A DNA stretch of 64,000 nucleotides from an uncultured Alphaproteobacteria bacterium. GTDB taxonomy: Bacteria > Pseudomonadota > Alphaproteobacteria > HIMB59. Both the position numbers and the translations under genes were made by a program. Where the stretch lies: assembly GCA_902599045.1 (NCBI GenBank), contig CACKEA010000001.1, positions 1 to 64,000 on the forward strand, read 5' to 3'. The notes under the pieces are model-generated. The model ran no database searches and was not told the origin of the DNA. It saw nothing but the letters and a program-made list of their open reading frames with translations. Shown in pieces: positions 63,585-64,000 of this stretch (position 1 is the first letter of the stretch; every line of letters starts with the position of its first letter).

Positions 63585-64000
63585 TTACTTACAAAGTCCG
63601 CTTGAAAAAGCGTAACCAGCATCTTTTAATGGGTGTTTTGCTTCAGCACATGCTGCAATATCAAATCCCATTGCATCTAAGTTGTCAGTAACGTTTCTTA
63701 CTCTACTGATAAGGTCTGGTACCATAGGTGCAGCACCAATTTTTGTTAGGTAACCGTTATCACCAATTGCTTCATCACTTACCATCATTTGTGCAAACTC
63801 CTGAATGCCAGGTACAACCCCGATGTGATCTGCTTTTAAGTATATGAAAAGAGGTCTTGCCATTGGATACTCATAAGTGGCAATGGTATCAGCAGATGGT
63901 ATTACTCCCTCAACAGTAGATGGTTGTAATTTATCTCCGTTGTCTTTTAGATAGGAATAACCAAAGTAACCAAAACGTTGTGGATCCTCAACTAGTTTTT
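63585..64000 (-). CDS. pstS: Phosphate-binding protein PstS, C-terminal part (cut by window edge)
   Basis: The track shows only 92 residues from an internal Met, but the frame stays open to the window end, giving about 138 codons. The extra part reads FGYFGYSYLKDN and IPSADTIATYEYPMARPLF, typical of the C-terminal lobe of periplasmic PstS. The visible end is GYAFSSGLCK; cysteines near the end (DIAACAEAK, GLCK) could form a disulfide. First gene of pstSCAB-phoU-phoB-arsC on the minus strand. N-terminus and promoter lie outside the window. Confidence 0.92.
   Translation of the reverse strand, partial: KLVEDPQRFGYFGYSYLKDNGDKLQPSTVEGVIPSADTIATYEYPMARPLFIYLKADHIGVVPGIQEFAQMMVSDEAIGDNGYLTKIGAAPMVPDLISRVRNVTDNLDAMGFDIAACAEAKHPLKDAGYAFSSGLCK

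Overview
The window is a visibly AT-rich, gene-dense stretch of a bacterial chromosome. Gene families and gene order (rpsT next to dnaA; miaB-phoH-ybeY-corC-lnt-trmB; nusA-infB-rbfA-truB-rpsO-pnp; ahcY near tsaE-amgK-murU-trxA; fabA-fabB-fabI; RegB/RegA) point to an alphaproteobacterium. Very short spacers, many overlapping genes, short protein versions and methyl-group/osmolyte genes suggest a streamlined marine lineage (SAR11-like or AEGEAN-169/HIMB59-like). The lineage is an inference and cannot be fixed from this sequence. No tRNA, rRNA, CRISPR array or insertion sequence was seen.

Layout. 0-5.3 kb: sugar genes (class II aldolase, FGGY kinase, exported PQQ-type sugar dehydrogenase), a thioredoxin-reductase-like ferredoxin-NADP reductase and a rhodanese. 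5.3-11.6 kb: a minus-strand catabolic cluster (Rieske oxygenase, PuuC-like aldehyde dehydrogenase, DHDPS-family lyase, FAD amine oxidase, betaine-homocysteine methyltransferase-like) that looks like N-methylated amine or betaine use. 11.6-14.0 kb: an unassigned methyltransferase-like protein followed by a DddP-type DMSP lyase. 14.1-19.9 kb: a SAM-cycle operon (adenosine kinase, ahcY, metK) running into tsaE-amgK-murU-trxA. 20.2-24.3 kb: nrdA-nrdB-grx with a promoter that carries NrdR-like boxes. 24.3-35.2 kb: the replication operon dnaA-dnaN-recF-gyrB, joined directly to the redox two-component pair regB-regA and then polA, with rpsT upstream. 35.2-42.1 kb: mutM divergent from ubiE-coaC-coaB-dut-E1-like-fabA-fabB-fabI, and a short nucleosidase. 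42.2-55.4 kb: the translation/RNA block pnp to nusA and the block trmB to rimI. 55.4-64 kb: a phosphate-stress island with agt-plcP (glycolipid replacement of phospholipid), a SET-domain gene, dgkA, an arsenate reductase, phoB, phoU and pstBACS; pstS runs off the end.

How the parts fit. Betaine and DMSP genes supply carbon, nitrogen and methyl groups; the BHMT-like enzyme, metK, ahcY and adenosine kinase turn the methyl cycle. The right end takes up phosphate, detoxifies arsenate and probably replaces phospholipids. Points that stand out: an intrinsic terminator 14 bases ahead of nusA, coaBC separated by one in-frame stop, a MutM without its zinc-finger cysteines, a DddP with its catalytic residues placed next to an unknown methyltransferase-like protein, the plcP-agt/pst island with a SET-domain protein, two identical-geometry three-codon upstream ORFs, and an amber-interrupted membrane micro-ORF.
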